Below the pieces are notes generated by a model. The model ran no database searches and had not been told where the DNA came from. It was given only the letters and a program-made list of their open reading frames with translations. DNA of 64,000 nt from an uncultured Maribacter sp. (GTDB lineage Bacteria; Bacteroidota; Bacteroidia; Flavobacteriales; Flavobacteriaceae), in contig NZ_CANMTX010000003.1 of assembly GCF_947500985.1 (NCBI RefSeq), positions 558,001 to 622,000 of the forward strand, given 5' to 3'. Made by a program: the position numbers and the translations under genes. This document shows positions 17,544 to 26,785 of the stretch, in pieces. How positions within the stretch are numbered: position 1 is the stretch's first letter; the number at the start of each line of letters is the position of its first letter.

Positions 17544-17584
17544 AAAACCCTTGTTAATCTAAAGATTTTCAAGGGTTTTTTATT
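17544..17584 (+). terminator. terminator of the tRNA unit
   Basis: AAAACCCTT (17544-17552) pairs with AAGGGTTTT (17571-17579) around an 18-base loop, followed by a T-rich run. It starts three bases after tRNA-Leu. Confidence 0.75.
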
Positions 17585-17646
17585 TTATATACTTTTCAAA
17601 TTGAAGTCTTCAGTTATTCATTAACTTTAGTTATCATTACAAATGC

Positions 17647-18282
17647 ATGCTAAAAAAAATACTAAAAATATCAGGGTTAATACTAATAGCGTTAATTCTA
17701 ATCATATTTGCCTGTAATAGTATTATTTCAAGTACTGCAGAAGACAGAACATATTCAGACGTAGCATTAATACCAGCCAATAGAGTCGGTCTTGTTTTAG
17801 GTACTTCTAATCGCTTAACCAACGGCTCTCCAAACCCATACTACACTTATCGCATAAACGCAACCAAAGCGCTCTACAATGCGGGTAAGATTAAATTCAT
17901 ACTAGTTAGCGGAGACAATGGAAGCATCTATTACAATGAGCCCGATACCTTCAAGAAAGACTTAGTAAAAGCAGGCATACCAGAAGAGGTTATTTTCTTA
18001 GACTATGCAGGTTTTAGAACTTTAGATTCTATGTTCAGGGCAAAGTTTATTTTCGGTTTAGATGACGTAACGGTTATCTCTCAAAAATTCCATAACGAAA
18101 GAGCTATTTATATTGCAAAACAAAAAGGGCTGAATGCAATTGGTTTCAATGCTAAAGATGTTTCCGCAAGTCAAGGGTTAAAAGTTCAAATAAGAGAATA
18201 CTTAGCTAGGGTAAAAGTATTTATTGATATGATACTAAACACCCAACCAAAATTCTACGGTACCGCTATAGAGATAAAATAA
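17647..18282 (+). CDS. SanA/YdcF-family (DUF218) membrane-anchored protein
   Basis: A 211-residue protein with one N-terminal membrane helix (residues 5-25) and a periplasmic DUF218 domain. The core has GLVLGTSNRL, FILVSGDNGS and a VISQKFHNERAIYIAKQKG block matching SanA (vancomycin sensitivity/envelope barrier) rather than the shorter YdcF form. SanA-type proteins affect outer-membrane permeability by an unclear mechanism. The Nramp-like gene follows after 62 bases on the same strand and may be co-transcribed. An in-frame-independent ATG four bases upstream (17643) is in another frame. Confidence 0.8.
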   Translation: MLKKILKISGLILIALILIIFACNSIISSTAEDRTYSDVALIPANRVGLVLGTSNRLTNGSPNPYYTYRINATKALYNAGKIKFILVSGDNGSIYYNEPDTFKKDLVKAGIPEEVIFLDYAGFRTLDSMFRAKFIFGLDDVTVISQKFHNERAIYIAKQKGLNAIGFNAKDVSASQGLKVQIREYLARVKVFIDMILNTQPKFYGTAIEIK

Positions 18283-18344
18283 GTCGCAAAATTTAGTACA
18301 ATAAAATATACTACATTTAGGAGCACCGACCAAAACCAATTAGA

Positions 18345-19595
18345 ATGCTCAATTTAAAAACGATACTTAAAAACTTAGGTCCCGGTCTTCTGTTTGCAAG
18401 TATGGCCATCGGTACGTCGCATCTTGTTTTATCTACCAAAGCCGGAGCACAATATGGCTGGCTGATGATTATTCCTATAATTTTAGCTAACATATTAAAA
18501 TACCCCTTCTTCGAGTTCGGCGTTCGATATACAAACGTCACCAATAAAACCTTAATAGAGGGCTATTTAAATCGCGGTAAAGGATATTTATGGTTTTATG
18601 CTATAATTAGCTTTATTACCACTTTCACCATACTAGCAGCCTTATATACCGTTACAGCCGGTCTATTTATAAATCTATTCGGCATTGGGCATAGCTCTAT
18701 TGCCATGGTAGCGCTAAGTTTATTTTTAGTTATAAGTGCACTACTCATTTTTGGAAAATATAAGTTTTTAGAAATCAGCTTAAAATTCGTTGTTAGCGTA
18801 TTATTTGTTGCATTACTAGTGACCACAATTTTAGTTCTAGCAAAAGGACCAGTGAGCCATGTGCAAGACTTTAAACCCCTACCCATTTTTAATGAAGTAG
18901 GAATACTGTTTTTAATAGGATTAATTGGATGGATGCCAACCAGCGTAGAAGCATCTAGTTGGATCAGTTTATGGAGTATAGAAAAATGGAAAACTCAAGA
19001 CAAGCCAAGCTTAAAAGAATCGTTGCAAGAATTTAATATCGGATATACCATTACCGCCATATTAGCTGTCTTTTTTATGATAATAGGATGGTATACATTA
19101 TACGGAACAAACATACAACTCAGTAATAATGCAGTAAGTTTTGCAGACCAAGTAGTTCGGTTATTTACACAACATATTGGCTCATGGGCATATCTGTTTA
19201 TAGCCATTTCTGCATTTGCCACAATGTTCAGTACTTGTATGACCGCACATGATGCTTTAGCTAGAGTCAGCTTAGATATCATATCACTATTAAAACCAAA
19301 AACTACATGGTATAGAACAAAAACAGCATACGTCGCAGGCGTTTTCGCCTTAACCCTAATTAATTTTGTAGTTATAGCAGCGTTTAGTGCAAATATGGGA
19401 AATTTGGTTGCTTTGGCTACATTCGTCTCTTTCGTTGTAGCGCCAATTGTAGGTTATATGAATTTAAAAAATGTAACCAGCGATGACCTAGACCCTAAAT
19501 TTCGACCAGGTAAGAAATTGAAACTACTCACCTATGCAGGAATTTTATTCTTGTCTGGTTTCGCCCTTTATTATTTCTATATCATTATTTTTTAA
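18345..19595 (+). CDS. Nramp-related transporter lacking the DPGN and MPH motifs
   Basis: A 416-residue integral membrane protein with about eleven helices. The first helix begins GPGLLFAS and continues to AGAQYGW (33-39), exactly as in Nramp manganese/iron transporters, but the DPGN metal site between them is replaced by GTSH (23-26). In helix 6 the MPH motif is MPTS (197-200). Loss of the coordinating Asp and Asn suggests a substrate other than Mn/Fe, as in the Nramp-related magnesium or aluminium transporters. Annotation pipelines simply call such proteins Nramp family. Overall fold assignment is firm, substrate unknown. Confidence 0.8.
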   Translation: MLNLKTILKNLGPGLLFASMAIGTSHLVLSTKAGAQYGWLMIIPIILANILKYPFFEFGVRYTNVTNKTLIEGYLNRGKGYLWFYAIISFITTFTILAALYTVTAGLFINLFGIGHSSIAMVALSLFLVISALLIFGKYKFLEISLKFVVSVLFVALLVTTILVLAKGPVSHVQDFKPLPIFNEVGILFLIGLIGWMPTSVEASSWISLWSIEKWKTQDKPSLKESLQEFNIGYTITAILAVFFMIIGWYTLYGTNIQLSNNAVSFADQVVRLFTQHIGSWAYLFIAISAFATMFSTCMTAHDALARVSLDIISLLKPKTTWYRTKTAYVAGVFALTLINFVVIAAFSANMGNLVALATFVSFVVAPIVGYMNLKNVTSDDLDPKFRPGKKLKLLTYAGILFLSGFALYYFYIIIF

Positions 19596-19611
19596 TAATG
19601 ATATAGAAATA
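19572..19611. terminator. perfect 18-bp AT-rich hairpin at the Nramp/OmpA convergent junction
   Basis: Bases 19572-19589 are the exact reverse complement of 19594-19611, with a four-T loop. The hairpin includes the last codons and stop of the Nramp-like gene and ends nine bases before the OmpA-family stop codon. It probably blocks read-through in both directions, although it lacks the GC-rich core and a clean T tract. Confidence 0.55.
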
Positions 19612-19619
19612 GACAACAA

Positions 19620-21530
19620 TTACTCCACGACAAATAAAGTACGCTCGTTTTGCTTATGAAGAAAATCTAAACAGTAAGCGCCATTAACGCAATTGTTAAC
19701 AATCGTCTCTTCACCGTAACCAGTAGCCTCAATAATGTTGCTTGAATTCAACCCGTTGCTCAAAAGGTAGTTTTTGATAACATCGGCTCTTGCTTGCGAC
19801 AATCTTTTATTAGACGACGAGCTGCCTCTAGTATCTGTATGTGATTGTATTCTTAATCTCATTTGAGGAAAACGAACCACAGCGTCTACAACTTTCTTAA
19901 GCTCCTCTTCTACTTGGGCGTTTAATACTGATTTACCTTTGTCGAAATAGAACTTATTTAGTTTTAATACTGTCTTGTCTTCACGTTGTGTTACCAAGTC
20001 TTCCATTCTTGAAAGACCCATATTATAAGCAGTATTTTGAATTTCCTCCATTCCCTCTTCAGAATAGGTGGTAGAAAAAATAGAATAGCCATCACTCATA
20101 GCCTGGATCGTTACTTGAGACATCCACGGCACCTCTACTCTAAAGCTACCATCATTACCTGCAATAACTTCTTTTAAAACATCTCCTTGTTGGTTCAACA
20201 ATCTCACCTGAGCACCTTTTAATCCAACTTTATTCCGAAGGTTAACTACTTTACCGCCTAAGGCAAAAGTTTTTAAACCAGGTGCATTTTTAAGCTGAAA
20301 ACCGTATAAGTCATCTCCACCTTTACCACCAGCTCTATTAGAAGCAAAGAATCCTGATAATCCTGTATTTTCAACATTTTGAATAATGAATCCGAAATCA
20401 TCTGATGTCGAATTAATTCTGTCGCCAAGGTTTACGGGTATGGTATACGAATCATTAGGCAACATATTAGATTTGTAAATATCCATCCCCCCAAGACCAT
20501 AAAAAATATCCGAAGAAAAATATAAACTACCATCAAAAACGTATGGAGCAATCTCGTTTCCTGGTGAGTTTATTCTAGGCCCTAAATTAATTGGCGCAGA
20601 CATTATCTGTCCGTTATTAGTGTACACGTAATACAAATCTGTACCACCATAGCTATCATCAAAATTGGCAGCAAAATATAATCTTTCAGTAGCATCATCA
20701 AAGTAAGGATAATAAAAAGAAGTACTTAAATCTTTTAATATAAACCTAAACCTGTTATTCTTTGTAAGCGTACCTATTGCCAATGCATTTTTACCATTCT
20801 CATTATATCTAAGCTCTCCATCTTCTTCATTAGATAGGATGTAAAAAAACGTTTCAAGTTTTTCAGAATAATATGGTGTAGATTTATGAAAGTCAGTTGC
20901 CGGAATTTCTTTAAAAGCTTCTACATCAACCAAATTATTATCAGAACCCAATCTTGCAAAGTAAATGTCTAAATACGACTCACCCGTTGGTTTATAAACA
21001 TTTTTAGTATTGCGACCTCTACTACTACTAAAGAGTACACCGTTTTTATAAAATGCCGGCGAGAAATCTCCCTGTACACTATTTACCCCTAAATCTCTTA
21101 TGATACTATTATCTGTATTAGAAGGAATTTCTAATAAACTATAATTAAACTCTGCATTTTCTAAAAGTTCTGGAGATAATTTGTCTGCTTTTGATTTTAA
21201 GAACATTTTTACTCGATCTCTTTCTGAGTTTTTAGAAAGACTCTGCAACATTTTATTAAATCTGTTGACAGACATTATAGTATCGTTCTTATTGACCTTT
21301 AAATAAAGTTCAGAAGCACTATCAAAGCTACCTGTACTAAAATAAGAATCTGCAAGGTTCAATAACTGATGGTTGGTTAATGAATCTTTTTGCATTTCAC
21401 TTTTATAGGCTACAATGGCTTTTTCATATTGATATCCATAAAAAAGATTATCGGCTTTAGATTTTTTGTCTTGAGCCGTACTTAGAAATGGTACAAAAAC
21501 TAGTAATACTATGATTAATTTAAATTTCAT
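19620..21530 (-). CDS. OmpA-family protein of a PorP/SprF adhesin module (PorE-like)
   Basis: A 636-residue exported protein with a signal peptide ending at STAQ (residues 17-20). Domains in order: TPR-like helices (about 25-140), WD40-like PD40 propeller (about 150-390, with DLYYVYT and DIYKSN repeats), a carboxypeptidase-regulatory-like beta sandwich (about 405-480), and an OmpA C-terminal peptidoglycan-binding domain (about 520-636, IQSHTDTRGSSSSNKRLSQARADV). It likely ties a surface complex to peptidoglycan. Twelve bases downstream of PorP/SprF, forming a three-gene unit with the adhesin. Confidence 0.88.
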   Translation of the reverse strand: MKFKLIIVLLVFVPFLSTAQDKKSKADNLFYGYQYEKAIVAYKSEMQKDSLTNHQLLNLADSYFSTGSFDSASELYLKVNKNDTIMSVNRFNKMLQSLSKNSERDRVKMFLKSKADKLSPELLENAEFNYSLLEIPSNTDNSIIRDLGVNSVQGDFSPAFYKNGVLFSSSRGRNTKNVYKPTGESYLDIYFARLGSDNNLVDVEAFKEIPATDFHKSTPYYSEKLETFFYILSNEEDGELRYNENGKNALAIGTLTKNNRFRFILKDLSTSFYYPYFDDATERLYFAANFDDSYGGTDLYYVYTNNGQIMSAPINLGPRINSPGNEIAPYVFDGSLYFSSDIFYGLGGMDIYKSNMLPNDSYTIPVNLGDRINSTSDDFGFIIQNVENTGLSGFFASNRAGGKGGDDLYGFQLKNAPGLKTFALGGKVVNLRNKVGLKGAQVRLLNQQGDVLKEVIAGNDGSFRVEVPWMSQVTIQAMSDGYSIFSTTYSEEGMEEIQNTAYNMGLSRMEDLVTQREDKTVLKLNKFYFDKGKSVLNAQVEEELKKVVDAVVRFPQMRLRIQSHTDTRGSSSSNKRLSQARADVIKNYLLSNGLNSSNIIEATGYGEETIVNNCVNGAYCLDFLHKQNERTLFVVE

Positions 21531-21541
21531 TTTAGTTCTCT

Positions 21542-22522
21542 TTAAAAGAATCGAGGTGAATCAACTTGTTTTGGTATACCTTTTGCATTCTTATCACTAC
21601 TCCCTTTAGATTTCGAAGGTCCTTTTCTACCTAAATAAAATTTAAGTATGATCTCATGAGACCCGTTATTGAAGTCTCCAAGTAAGTTTGTGTTATAATC
21701 ATACGAATACCCTGCAAACAAGGTATTGGATATTTGAAAGCCTGCCAAACCACTAAAAGCATTGTCAATTCTATACGAAACACCCGCAGTAACCACATCG
21801 GAAATCAAGAAATTCGTTGACAAGTTAACATTGACAGGAGAACCTGAAATGGTATTTACTAAAAATGCAGGTTTAAATTTTAGATTATCTGAAAGTTCAA
21901 AAACGTAACCCCCTATAAAATTGAATTGAAGCTTATCTTCTACCACAGATGCAATTTCGTCATTGTACACTCCTTCGGTTAAAAAGTTAGGTACAGAAGC
22001 ACCAAAATACCAATCTTCTGAATACAAGAAAGCACCAGCACCTACCGTTGGGTAGAATTTGGTTAACATCTCATCACTAAGGTTTTCACCTGGGTTCTCA
22101 AAAGTACCTTTCGAAAAATCAACATTTAAAAACGAACCACCGGCATCAATACCAAAAGACAATTTCGTTTCATCGGTGACCATTATTTGATATGAGTACG
22201 ATATATCAGCATAAGTCTGTGTTGCAGGTCCCAATTCATCATTTACAATATTAATACCTAAACCTACTTTTTCATTCTTAAAAGGCAAGTTTGCACCGAA
22301 ACGAAAAGTTCTAGGTGCACCAGGTATATCAATCCACTGAGCTCTATACAATCCTGAGAATTCAGGGTTTTCTACCGTACCAACATAAGCTGGGTTAAAA
22401 CTACCAATATTATACATGTACTGGGTGTACTGCGGTTCTTTCTGTGAATATGCATTAAAGCTTAACAGAGAAAATAGTACTAAAGCAATAGTATAACTCG
22501 ATTTATTAAAGTTATAATCCAT
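21542..22522 (-). CDS. PorP/SprF-family type IX secretion outer-membrane protein
   Basis: A 326-residue protein with a signal peptide (cleavage after AYSQ) and an alternating beta-strand pattern of an outer-membrane barrel. The start KEPQYTQYMYNIGSFNPAYVGT is the family signature (QYMYN...NPAYAG). In Flavobacterium johnsoniae, SprF is needed for secretion/attachment of the SprB adhesin with a type B sorting domain. Here the gene lies eight bases after such a protein, so it is probably its dedicated partner. The C-terminal tail (GRKGPSKSKGSSDKNAKG) is basic and unstructured. Confidence 0.9.
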   Translation of the reverse strand: MDYNFNKSSYTIALVLFSLLSFNAYSQKEPQYTQYMYNIGSFNPAYVGTVENPEFSGLYRAQWIDIPGAPRTFRFGANLPFKNEKVGLGINIVNDELGPATQTYADISYSYQIMVTDETKLSFGIDAGGSFLNVDFSKGTFENPGENLSDEMLTKFYPTVGAGAFLYSEDWYFGASVPNFLTEGVYNDEIASVVEDKLQFNFIGGYVFELSDNLKFKPAFLVNTISGSPVNVNLSTNFLISDVVTAGVSYRIDNAFSGLAGFQISNTLFAGYSYDYNTNLLGDFNNGSHEIILKFYLGRKGPSKSKGSSDKNAKGIPKQVDSPRFF

Positions 22523-22530
22523 AATTTATT

Positions 22531-25500
22531 TTATCTAATAAGCTGTATCCAACCTTTATCCAATACTGCAGGTTGATTATTAACACTATAATTCATGATA
22601 TAAAAATAAGTTCCTTTTGGCGATTCTTTCCCTTCATAGGTACCATCCCAAACATCGCCATCATTTACTTTTTCAGTTTCAAAAACAAGATTTCCGTAAC
22701 GATCGTAAATTTTTATTTTGTACTGTAAATTAACCTCTACTTGCGCACCGGTTTCAGGATTCGTTAAAGTTCTATTAATACGTAGAACCTCATTTTGATT
22801 ATTACCGTTTGGCGAGAATTGATTGAACAGGAAGCCCGGGTCGGCAGGGCTTTTCTGAATTACCTCAACCTCAACGGTTGCTTCATTATTCTCTGTATTA
22901 CCATCCCTTGGTGTGGATCTAACAATATTTGCTGTATTCGTATATGTACCCAAAGCAGGAACTCTTGCTATAATTCTTAATGTTGCTGTTTCTTCCCTAT
23001 CTAAAGAAGGAATATTCCAATTACCGGATGCTTCATCGTATGTGCCATTAAAATCTGACTCTGCAGAAACAAATTCAAATCCGTTTTCTATCGATATTAA
23101 ATCATTGACAATAATATCGGTCACTACATCAGATTCAGAAATATTAGTAACTCGGATAATAAATTCTACTTCGCCACCCACCAATGCTTTATCTGGACGA
23201 GCCTCTTTCTCAATTCTAAGATCAACGCCTTCTGGAGCCTCTGTACTCAATTCTACAGTTGCTTCGTCATTTTCAGGATTATTATCAGAAGGAATAGATT
23301 CTAGTAGTACAGCAGTGTTCGTGTAAGGCCCCTGCTCTGCCACTACTACAGTGATAGATAGTTCCAAAGAAATACCTGCTGAAAGTTCTGAAATAGTCCA
23401 ATTTCCAGATACCTCATCATAATCAGTAGCCTCAGGAGCATCTGCAGAAACAAAATCAAAACCTAATTCTAAAAAATCACCAACAACAATAGCTCTTGCG
23501 GTTCTGTCAGATAAATTGGTAATTAAAATTTTAAAAATAATCGTATCTCCAATTAAAGCATCAATATTATCAACAGATTTCAACACTTCTAAATCAATTG
23601 GATCATCACAATTGGGCGTAGCCACCGGGTCACAAGGGTCATCAGGGTCAGAACCATTTGTTTGTTCGTCTAAATCTGAAATTCCGTCACCATCGGTATC
23701 ACAACTACCATTAAATCGATTAGGTATACACGGATTATTATTGGCAGGATCTTGTTGATCATTTACTCCATCATTATCGGCATCAGCAGTATTAGATTCC
23801 AAAGCATCGATAATTCCGTCTTCATCCTCATCTAAAGGATTAGCAATATCATCACCAACCTCAACTCCATCTTCAATACCATCACCATCGGTATCAGCAT
23901 CATTAGAATCTGTACCAAGAGTTACTTCTTGACCACCTAAAAGACCATCATTATCATCATCGGTTTCGCAATCGCTAACGTTTACAGTTACATCTACAGT
24001 AGGGTTAACACATGGTGCAGTAGAATTTGTTGTCGTAAATCTAAAAACATAAGCACCAGAAGCAAAATCTTCGAATTCCACAACATTTGTAGAACTAATA
24101 GCTACATCGTTTTGAGGTCCGGAAACAAAAACCCAAACCCCAGGATCAGCTCCATTCAATCTCGTATCCAAATCAATAGTAGTAAGTCCGTTCGCAGCCA
24201 CATTACAGATAGAACCGTTTGTTGCCGTGCCAGTGGTAGCTTGAGAACCTATTCTAGCAATAACAGGTTGTCTGTCAGTTGTACATTCATTTTCGGTTGC
24301 TTCTACATAGTATGTCGCGGTAGCGTTTAAAGAAGGAGTTGTAAATGTTTCGCCCATTGCAATTGGCGTAACTGCATCCAAAGAATCATACCAATTAACA
24401 GAAGCGCCATCAGTTGGTTCAACACTTAATAATAAAGTACCAGGACCACAACGTTCATTATCATTAATAACAGTTAATTGCGGCAACACATTTCTAACTA
24501 TTTGCACTTCGATGGTACCACTTGCACAATCATTAGCTGCGTCATAGAAAAAACCGTAGTAAGAAGCAGGCAAATCTACATCTTGAGCTTCTGCAGCCGT
24601 CAAGTGAGAATTTGTATTCAAAGGATTGGAAACTCTACTCCAAGTTAAAACAGTTCCCGCAGGTGCTGGGCTACTTGTAAAATCGAATAGATTTGCTGAA
24701 AAATCATCTCCAGCCTCTTCTACACAATAGATATTTGAAACTGTAGTATCAAGTGTTGGAGCAGCAACACAGTTATCGTCATCTTGTATGGTACCAGTAG
24801 CTATACCCCCGCTTGCAAGTTGTACATTATTAGTAGGTAACCCTAATTGAATCGTAAATGTTTCTGTATTTTCAAGAACAGCGTCATTATTAATAGGCAC
24901 TGTAATTGTTTGGATTTCGTTTGCTGTTCCTGTAAAAATCAGCGAACCATTAGTACCCGTATAATCTGTACCTCCACCTGTAGCCGTATCATCTGCAAAG
25001 GAATAAGTTACGGTTGTACCACCAACAACTTCCAAATCAAGAACCACATCAAATTCCATTTCACCAGCTGCATCATCTTCATTTAAAGAATTATCGGAGA
25101 TTGTTAACGTGGCTTGGTCATTATCATTAATTTGAACCGTTGCCGTACGTGTAGGTCCGGAACCTAGTATGTAACCTGTACCAGTTGCCAATGTGATTAT
25201 TACGCTTTCAGTTCCTTCTTGAACTGCATCATTGATTGGAAGAATATCAATTTCAATCTCTTGTTCTCCAACAGGAATACTAACAGCGTTAGCATTTATA
25301 GCCGTATAATCAACACTATTATCTGCAGTACCACTAATCGCATAGTTTACTATAATTGGACCTGTTGTATTATTTGGAGCACTTAAGCTAACCGTAAATT
25401 CTCCAGAAGAAACAGCACCATTACTTTCGGCAGCCGTACCATCTGATGCAGTAATTTGTGCAACATTGGTATCGTCACTTACGATTATCACCGTAGCACT

Positions 25501-26628
25501 ATCTGGACCGCCAACCGTATAATCAGGACCATTTACCAAAGTTAACACTACTGTTTCGTTACTTTCAATATCGGTATCATTAATTGGCGTAAGTGTAATA
25601 ACACCTGTACTTTCACCTTCTTCAATAACAACCGTACCTGATAGAGCTGAAAAATCATCTCCCTCATCTGCTGTACCACTAACTGTATATTCAATTTCAA
25701 TAGGTGCTCCGGTCGCATTGATCATATCTACATCAACGGTAAAAACACCTACAGTTAAAGGACTTTCTCTGGCTGTCGCAGTTGTAGATTCAATAGAAGC
25801 CTCAAAAATATCATTATCAAGAATGGTAACCGTATCTGTATCTGGAGTACCAATTGTATACGAATCGCTATCAATACCTGTAATTGTCAACACTACAGTT
25901 TCATCTCCTTCTACAAGATTATCATCATCAGGAATTATATAAATATTCGTGGCACTGGCACCATCATTAATAATTACATTTCCTGTAATAGAATAATCGT
26001 CTCCACTAATTGCCGTACCAGAAAGTTCATAATCAATCTCTACAGGCTCCCCAGTATTATTCTCATTGTCTAATAAAAACCTGAATCTTCCACGATCAGC
26101 TCCTGTAGTAGCCCCCTCTATTGTTTCAGGCACAAAAGCAGTAACAGAAACCTCTCCAAAATCGTTGTCCTCAATATTAATGGTAACCTCACTATCTACT
26201 CCTATAAAATAGTTAGGTTCATCTTCAACTAATTCGATATTAATAGTTTCTTCACCTTCAACAAGATTATCATCGTCAACTACAATATCTACAGTTGCAC
26301 TACCAACCCCAGCAAAATTATAAGATATATCAATTTCTTCATCTAACTCCTGATAATCGATATTTGAAGTGGCTGTACTAGTTAATAATACATTATAATT
26401 AACTGTAACACTACCGGCACCAAATCCTGGATTAATAACATTAATTCGAAAACTACCAGATACTTCTCCCTCTTCAAGAGCATCGTTGATTTTTTCAATA
26501 GTTACGTTTTGAGCATAAGCACTTTGAGAAAAAGTACCTAAAAAAAGGAATCCAAAAACGAAAAGGAATTTCTTTAGAATCCTACTAATATGAGGAGTCA
26601 AAAAATTATTATATATACTTATTTTCAT
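22531..26628 (-). CDS. large secreted adhesin: Calx-beta, TSP3 and DUF11 repeats with type B T9SS sorting domain
   Basis: About 1365 residues from the ATG at 26628, which gives a signal peptide ending SAYAQ; ATGs further upstream (26679, 26643) and a TTG at 26700 are in frame and less likely. Domains in order: five Calx-beta repeats (each ending near EDNDF, DNDIF, DNDQA), an Ig/PKD-like cysteine-containing region, an Asp-rich thrombospondin type 3 calcium-binding stretch (DTDGDGIEDG), two DUF11 domains, and a C-terminal domain beginning FSPNGNNQNEVLRI and ending IYDRYGNLVFE...GTYFYIMNY, the gliding-motility-associated (type B) T9SS signal. Followed by its PorP/SprF and OmpA partners. A calcium-stabilised surface filament is likely. 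Confidence 0.9.
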   Translation of the reverse strand: MKISIYNNFLTPHISRILKKFLFVFGFLFLGTFSQSAYAQNVTIEKINDALEEGEVSGSFRINVINPGFGAGSVTVNYNVLLTSTATSNIDYQELDEEIDISYNFAGVGSATVDIVVDDDNLVEGEETINIELVEDEPNYFIGVDSEVTINIEDNDFGEVSVTAFVPETIEGATTGADRGRFRFLLDNENNTGEPVEIDYELSGTAISGDDYSITGNVIINDGASATNIYIIPDDDNLVEGDETVVLTITGIDSDSYTIGTPDTDTVTILDNDIFEASIESTTATARESPLTVGVFTVDVDMINATGAPIEIEYTVSGTADEGDDFSALSGTVVIEEGESTGVITLTPINDTDIESNETVVLTLVNGPDYTVGGPDSATVIIVSDDTNVAQITASDGTAAESNGAVSSGEFTVSLSAPNNTTGPIIVNYAISGTADNSVDYTAINANAVSIPVGEQEIEIDILPINDAVQEGTESVIITLATGTGYILGSGPTRTATVQINDNDQATLTISDNSLNEDDAAGEMEFDVVLDLEVVGGTTVTYSFADDTATGGGTDYTGTNGSLIFTGTANEIQTITVPINNDAVLENTETFTIQLGLPTNNVQLASGGIATGTIQDDDNCVAAPTLDTTVSNIYCVEEAGDDFSANLFDFTSSPAPAGTVLTWSRVSNPLNTNSHLTAAEAQDVDLPASYYGFFYDAANDCASGTIEVQIVRNVLPQLTVINDNERCGPGTLLLSVEPTDGASVNWYDSLDAVTPIAMGETFTTPSLNATATYYVEATENECTTDRQPVIARIGSQATTGTATNGSICNVAANGLTTIDLDTRLNGADPGVWVFVSGPQNDVAISSTNVVEFEDFASGAYVFRFTTTNSTAPCVNPTVDVTVNVSDCETDDDNDGLLGGQEVTLGTDSNDADTDGDGIEDGVEVGDDIANPLDEDEDGIIDALESNTADADNDGVNDQQDPANNNPCIPNRFNGSCDTDGDGISDLDEQTNGSDPDDPCDPVATPNCDDPIDLEVLKSVDNIDALIGDTIIFKILITNLSDRTARAIVVGDFLELGFDFVSADAPEATDYDEVSGNWTISELSAGISLELSITVVVAEQGPYTNTAVLLESIPSDNNPENDEATVELSTEAPEGVDLRIEKEARPDKALVGGEVEFIIRVTNISESDVVTDIIVNDLISIENGFEFVSAESDFNGTYDEASGNWNIPSLDREETATLRIIARVPALGTYTNTANIVRSTPRDGNTENNEATVEVEVIQKSPADPGFLFNQFSPNGNNQNEVLRINRTLTNPETGAQVEVNLQYKIKIYDRYGNLVFETEKVNDGDVWDGTYEGKESPKGTYFYIMNYSVNNQPAVLDKGWIQLIR

Positions 26629-26785
26629 AGCATTCTTTATCATTCCCAACAATAAGGCTGAAGGATGTTCTAAATCCATAACCAAAAATGAGGGTCTCAA
26701 TATTACAAAAAAATCAAGGTAAACCCCTCACAAACAGTTGAAAAAAGGATTTATAGGTTAAATGGTAATATTAAGGAAACAATGG

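Noticed and set aside
22531..26700. Long frame from a TTG at 26700 for the adhesin.
   Set aside because: It adds 24 residues without signal-peptide character; the ATG at 26628 gives a normal signal peptide.
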